The notes under the pieces were generated by a model. It saw only the letters and a list, made by a program, of their open reading frames with translations, ran no database searches and had not been told where the DNA came from. From Candidatus Latescibacterota bacterium (GTDB lineage Bacteria > Latescibacterota > UBA2968): a stretch of 64,000 bases of DNA. Position numbers and translations under genes: made by a program. The stretch covers positions 60,481 through 124,480 of the forward strand of contig JAJEDY010000080.1 in the NCBI GenBank assembly GCA_022821275.1, written 5' to 3'. Within the stretch, counting starts at the first letter, position 1. Every line of letters starts with the position of its first letter. This document shows positions 60,131 to 64,000 of the stretch, piece by piece.

Positions 60131-63100
60131 ATGAAGAACGCTTACAGAGATGTTTTTCGCCTGCCGGGATTTTGGGTGGCACTATTGTGTACAGTGTTGC
60201 TCATCTTACCGATTGGGTTGCATGCACAGACCACGGGGAAAATCGCCGGGCGCGTTACAGACGCAGATACTGGCGAGCCGTTGCCTGGGGCCAATGTCGT
60301 GGTGGTGGGTACAACGATGGGCGCGACGGTCGATGTCAACGGCGAGTATTTCATTTTGCGCGTGTCGCCGAGCACTTACGAAGTGCGCGCTTCTCTCGTG
60401 GGCTATCAGAGCGTTTCCAAGACCGAAGTGGAAGTGCTTTTAGACCGCACTGCAACGGTTGACTTCCAACTCAAAGAATCGACGGTCGAATTGGACGCTA
60501 TTGTGGTGACTGCCGACCTCGACCCCGTGCAGATGGACGTATCGTATGCACAGCAGGCGATTACGCAGGCGCAACTCGAGGCTATTCCCGTTGGTGCGCG
60601 CATCCGAGATCAGGTTGCCACGCAGGTGGGTTTGGATAAAGATGCATGGGGTATTACCATTCGCGGTGAAAACTCCACGACAATCGGTTTTAATATGGAC
60701 GGCGTGACCTCGGCTGACCACCGCCAACAGCGCGCTTATACATCTTTTTCAAAGACTGCGGTCAAGCAGGTGCAGGTGCTCACGGGTGGTTTTAATGCCG
60801 AATACGGAAATATCCGCGGTGGCGTTGTGAACTTTGTGACCAAAGAGCCCAGCCAGTTTTTTGCTTCGGCAGAAGGCACGTACAATCCCGCTGGCAAGAA
60901 GCACTTTGGACCAAATCTCTACTCTGAAGAAAATTGGTGGGATGTGGGGCGTTTTCAGTCCAATACGCCTACCGAAGACCGCAATGGAGATGGTGAGCCG
61001 GACTTTATTGGCTGGAATCAGGAACTCGCAAATCGCACAGCCGGTGGCAAACAATGGGCGGCTGGCGTAAGTGGCGATCCCATTACCACTGTTGATCAGG
61101 CCAGGGCGATATGGGATTGGCAGCATCGGAGTTATGATGGAGACGACCCGTATGCCGACGGTCCGTTTAACGCAAACCCGGAAGACCGCGATTACGATTA
61201 TTTGTGGGATATTACGGTTGGTGGTCCGATTTTGAAGGACAAGGTGGGGTTCACGGCGTCGAGCCGCAAAGAGCGCATGGCCTATCCCTTTGATGTGGGT
61301 ACGGTTTCTTATCGGGACAATACCACACAGCTCAAGCTGACGTTTACCCCTACTGCCACGACCAAATTGAGTGTGCAATATATCCGGGGATTCCAGCACG
61401 GGAGCCATCAGGGCAATAATGTGGGTGTACCGCAGCGCACGCAGCAGGCGGTTTTTGAGAACTATACCCATTCACGCATGTTTATGCCTTCTGCCGATTA
61501 CCAGAAGATGCAGATTGAGCGCAATCACGGGTTGGTCGCCTGGACACACACTTTGTCTGCCAAGACGTTTTACAACCTGACGGCGCGGTTTGGGAATGTG
61601 GATTGGACCACGCAATGGCATCCGCTAAAGCTGTCGAATGCGCCCGCAATAGCTATCCACACAGATGGTTCGAGCGAACAGGTCAACGACGATGCCAGTG
61701 CGGATGCAGCCAGAGCGCGGGGTGCCGTGGTTCTGAACGAAGCCCCCTTTGGCTGGAATTACAATCCCGGCGGCAATGATATTCTCAATATTTACCGAAT
61801 GCAGGGCGGCGGTGGCAATAGCCGTGCGGGCGACTGGTCCACCATTGATGAGCTCGATATTACGGCTGACTTCACCAGCCAAATTACCCCGCATCACCAG
61901 ATTAAAGCCGGTGTTCAGGTGCATCATTTCAATTTGCACGAAAACCGGGGTTATGTGCCAGCCGCGGTTCCCGAATACAGCGATCCCCTTTTCAGGGATG
62001 AGTACGAAGGTCCGCGCACCAGTTCATCGGGTGATGTGATCTTTCCGTGGACTGGGCGCAATGATTCGGATTTGCCCAACAATGGCGATATCAATGGGGA
62101 TGGCGTTCTCAATGAATCGGATGTGCCTTCGGGCGGCGCGACGGGTGACCACAACAACTATTTTGTGAAAACCCCAATTTTCGGCGGTGTCTTTTTCCAG
62201 GACAGGATGGAGTATCGCGATATCGTGGTCAATGCGGGTGCGCGTCTGGATTGGCATCGTCCCGACCTTTACTTCGACCTTCCGAATGAAACCCATTTCC
62301 CGTGGTTTGGCAGAGATGCCGAAGCTGTTTATCGCGCGGTGCGCAAGGTGCGTCCGCCAACCGATTGGGCTTTTAGCCCCCGTTTTGGCGCGTCTTATCC
62401 GATTACGGATTTGAGCAAAATGTTCATCAACTACGGACACTTCAACCAGATTGTGAACACGCGCGATATGTATCGCACGCAGAGCGGTTTGGGGCAGTCG
62501 CTGGAGTTTTTTGGCAATCCGTGGATGAAGATGGAGCGCACGATTCAGTATGAAATGGGATATGAACGCAGTTTCCAGAGGCAGTATCTTTTGACGACAA
62601 CGGTTTATTTCAAAGATGGCGAGAACGAAGCCTGGCCCGCGGTGCGGATCAGGGGAGCATTTAACACGGGTGCGCCTCGCAACACGCAAAATGCCTTTGT
62701 GACTGATGCGCGCGGGTTGGAACTGAAGTTGCAGAAGACGCGGGGCCGGTTCTTTACCGGTTTCTTGTCTTATGATATTCGCCAGGCGCGGGTTCGCAAC
62801 ACGGCGTGGCAAGATATCCGCGATGCGAAGACGGTTTCAACGCCTTCGACAACCGTGATTGAGAATAGCCCGAACAATGCCGCGCCGCCATTTAAGGCAA
62901 AGCCGCAGATAAAGTTGGGTGGCAATTTCCGAACGCCCCTCGATTACGGCGGCGAACAGCGTATGCTCAAGGGCGGCTGGAATCTCGGTTTCTACCTCGA
63001 TCGCGAGGCGGGCGAGTGGTTTAACTACAACCCGGGCAATGCAGATGCTTCGCTGATCAATGTGCTCAACGCGCAGTGGGTTGATGAATACGCCGCGCAC

Positions 63101-63481
63101 CTGCGCATTTCCAAGATGTTCGACATAGCGGGATCGCCTATGCTATTCGTTGAAATTTCCAACCCCTTCAATTTCCAAAATACGCACACCCTGGGCGGTG
63201 GCAATCGCAACGACCTTTTTGGAACTGTGCCCGAAGACACGCCCAGAGGAGGCGTGGGCAGCTTTGGCGGTGGCCAGGCCTTTGTATATCAAGGCACGAA
63301 TACTGGCAATCGCTTCCGAGCGTATATGGAATCAATAGGATGGACCGTAGATTCAAATGGCAAATTGCAAGAAGGTAAGCGACCGGGTACCGATGTCTTA
63401 GATTTCCCGGATATACGGCGGCCTTCGCTCCTCTTTAGCGACCGGCGGGACATTACGTTTGGCGCCAGGTTTAGTTTCTAA
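60131..63481 (+). CDS. SusC/RagA-like TonB-dependent outer-membrane receptor
   Basis: ATG 60131 follows AAAGGAGG. The 1116-residue protein has a signal peptide ending near LPIGLHAQ. A carboxypeptidase-regulatory-like domain follows (GKIAGRVTDADTGEPLPGAN, about 36-115), then a plug (TTIGFNMDGVTSADH, GGFNAEYGNIRGGVVNFVTK). The long barrel ends in a C-terminal aromatic strand (DITFGARFSF). Such receptors import glycans or other polymers using ExbBD/TonB. The next gene probably encodes a secreted partner. Confidence 0.9.
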   Translation: MKNAYRDVFRLPGFWVALLCTVLLILPIGLHAQTTGKIAGRVTDADTGEPLPGANVVVVGTTMGATVDVNGEYFILRVSPSTYEVRASLVGYQSVSKTEVEVLLDRTATVDFQLKESTVELDAIVVTADLDPVQMDVSYAQQAITQAQLEAIPVGARIRDQVATQVGLDKDAWGITIRGENSTTIGFNMDGVTSADHRQQRAYTSFSKTAVKQVQVLTGGFNAEYGNIRGGVVNFVTKEPSQFFASAEGTYNPAGKKHFGPNLYSEENWWDVGRFQSNTPTEDRNGDGEPDFIGWNQELANRTAGGKQWAAGVSGDPITTVDQARAIWDWQHRSYDGDDPYADGPFNANPEDRDYDYLWDITVGGPILKDKVGFTASSRKERMAYPFDVGTVSYRDNTTQLKLTFTPTATTKLSVQYIRGFQHGSHQGNNVGVPQRTQQAVFENYTHSRMFMPSADYQKMQIERNHGLVAWTHTLSAKTFYNLTARFGNVDWTTQWHPLKLSNAPAIAIHTDGSSEQVNDDASADAARARGAVVLNEAPFGWNYNPGGNDILNIYRMQGGGGNSRAGDWSTIDELDITADFTSQITPHHQIKAGVQVHHFNLHENRGYVPAAVPEYSDPLFRDEYEGPRTSSSGDVIFPWTGRNDSDLPNNGDINGDGVLNESDVPSGGATGDHNNYFVKTPIFGGVFFQDRMEYRDIVVNAGARLDWHRPDLYFDLPNETHFPWFGRDAEAVYRAVRKVRPPTDWAFSPRFGASYPITDLSKMFINYGHFNQIVNTRDMYRTQSGLGQSLEFFGNPWMKMERTIQYEMGYERSFQRQYLLTTTVYFKDGENEAWPAVRIRGAFNTGAPRNTQNAFVTDARGLELKLQKTRGRFFTGFLSYDIRQARVRNTAWQDIRDAKTVSTPSTTVIENSPNNAAPPFKAKPQIKLGGNFRTPLDYGGEQRMLKGGWNLGFYLDREAGEWFNYNPGNADASLINVLNAQWVDEYAAHLRISKMFDIAGSPMLFVEISNPFNFQNTHTLGGGNRNDLFGTVPEDTPRGGVGSFGGGQAFVYQGTNTGNRFRAYMESIGWTVDSNGKLQEGKRPGTDVLDFPDIRRPSLLFSDRRDITFGARFSF

Positions 63482-63608
63482 GAAGCTGTTTTAATTTCTT
63501 GGGACCTACCCCTCCTTCCCCGTTCAGGCTCCGCCTGTGTGGGGAGGTACTGGGAGGGCATCTTTACAAATTCTTTCACGCTTATGCCTTAATGGATAGG
63601 AGAGAAAT
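63482..63608. repeat. Intergenic palindromic stretch
   Basis: ACCCCTCCTTCCCC and GGGGAGGTACTGGGAGGG are roughly complementary around CAGGCTCCGCCTG, itself a short stem. The hairpin may weaken transcription between the receptor and the following gene; a repeat-element origin is equally possible. Confidence 0.5.
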
Positions 63609-64000
63609 GTGATACAAAGACGAATTACAACACTTCTGGTGTTCGCGGCTTTGCTCATGCCATTGAGCGATGCCAGCGCACAATGGATCGGAAGGATGTG
63701 GGGAAACTGGCCCAATATCGACTATTTTGTCACCATCAGGTCTCCGGGTGGACGGGCGACCGGTTTCACCAATCCCGACGTCAATACTGTAAATGCTCAG
63801 GTGATGGACGGGTTGTGGCAGTATGCCATACGAGATTTCAATGTTCCTTCCTATTTTGAGCCATTTCAGGGCGACCAGCCCGAGTTGTTGGGCAAGCCAT
63901 TTACAAAGTTTGTGATTGACCATAAGCAGGACGCGCGGGATTTTACGCGCACGCATTTTGAACTCAGCGATGGCATTACGCCAAAAATTTTCCGCAACCA
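63609..64000 (+). CDS. Secreted protein, partial (5' end only)
   Basis: GTG 63609 follows GGATAGGAGAG. The frame stays open to the window end (130 codons): a signal peptide (RRITTLLVFAALLMPLSDAS), then QWIGRMWGNWPNIDYFVTI and a region with many Asp/Phe. It lies directly after the SusC-like receptor. The pairing suggests a surface lipoprotein or substrate-binding protein, but no family mark is visible and no lipobox was found. Confidence 0.7.
   Translation, partial: MIQRRITTLLVFAALLMPLSDASAQWIGRMWGNWPNIDYFVTIRSPGGRATGFTNPDVNTVNAQVMDGLWQYAIRDFNVPSYFEPFQGDQPELLGKPFTKFVIDHKQDARDFTRTHFELSDGITPKIFRN

Noticed and set aside
60749..61471. Minus-strand frame of 240 codons opposite the SusC-like receptor
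   Set aside because: Shadow of the receptor gene, with no ribosome site or family features; the same applies to 62024-62812.
1..64000. tRNA, rRNA or riboswitch genes
   Set aside because: Intergenic regions were read for cloverleaf ends, GTTCRA loops and common riboswitch cores; none recognised.

Overview
The window is dense, Gram-negative bacterial DNA. The clues are a SusC-like TonB-dependent receptor, an outer-membrane barrel protein, Tat and Sec signal peptides, a periplasmic molybdoenzyme and an ExbB/ExbD-type motor. It also carries expanded families typical of uncultured sponge-associated or marine lineages such as Latescibacterota or Poribacteria: Gfo/Idh/MocA oxidoreductases, a phytanoyl-CoA-dioxygenase-like protein, a sulfatase, a DUF6785-type membrane protein and a SelA-like PLP enzyme. 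The lineage is inferred from gene content only; no rRNA or tRNA was seen.

Layout. (1) 1-4085: a cut-off UPF0175 antitoxin-like gene, a small Cys-containing ORF, a decayed DUF6785 membrane protein, and a divergent phosphonate pair (iron-type alcohol dehydrogenase and phosphonoacetaldehyde hydrolase PhnX). (2) 4086-11261: a minus-strand run encoding a Tat-exported 2Fe-2S subunit, a molybdopterin subunit, an FAD/4Fe-4S subunit, a 51-residue membrane protein missed by length cut-offs, a cytochrome b, a small helical protein and a heparinase-like lyase. The first five look like one periplasmic dehydrogenase wired to the quinone pool. (3) 11277-13083: a type II R-M pair (NotI-like endonuclease and D12-class adenine methylase). 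(4) 13308-15470: an IS5-family element with an IS630-family element inserted at its right-hand TA, followed by a frameshifted gene and an XRE regulator (to 17077). (5) 17582-27611: catabolic and housekeeping genes (PhyH, DUF6785, sulfatase, two Gfo/Idh/MocA, GNAT, SelA-like, bicupin). (6) 27756-34020: a tight five-gene envelope operon (TolQ/MotA-like, ExbD/TolR-like, TonB-like topology, TPR, PEGA). This is the best candidate for an undescribed machine. (7) 34293-41131: a coiled-coil membrane protein, a truncated PDDEXK_4 nuclease, a CBM9/DUF5916-like barrel, a penicillin-acylase gene with a one-base frameshift, and another Gfo/Idh/MocA. (8) 41465-58400: a defence island. IS982 has removed the end of a PIN gene and the front of hsdM. 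After it come AlbA-ATPase genes, an HsdS with an extra C-terminal Panacea-like domain, a Shedu nuclease, DUF2806, a DUF4062-ATPase, an AlbA-ATPase with duplicated winged helices, HsdR and a YgjP-like metalloprotease. An imperfect ~790-bp direct repeat brackets it. (9) 58395-64000: a GH127-like toroid protein, a SusC-like receptor with a recognisable promoter, and the start of a secreted protein.

The recurring theme is genome plasticity. Three insertion sequences, several one-step pseudogenes, short in-frame 12-nt repeats in defence-protein linkers and dispersed ATCTGCG-type intergenic repeats are all visible in 64 kb.
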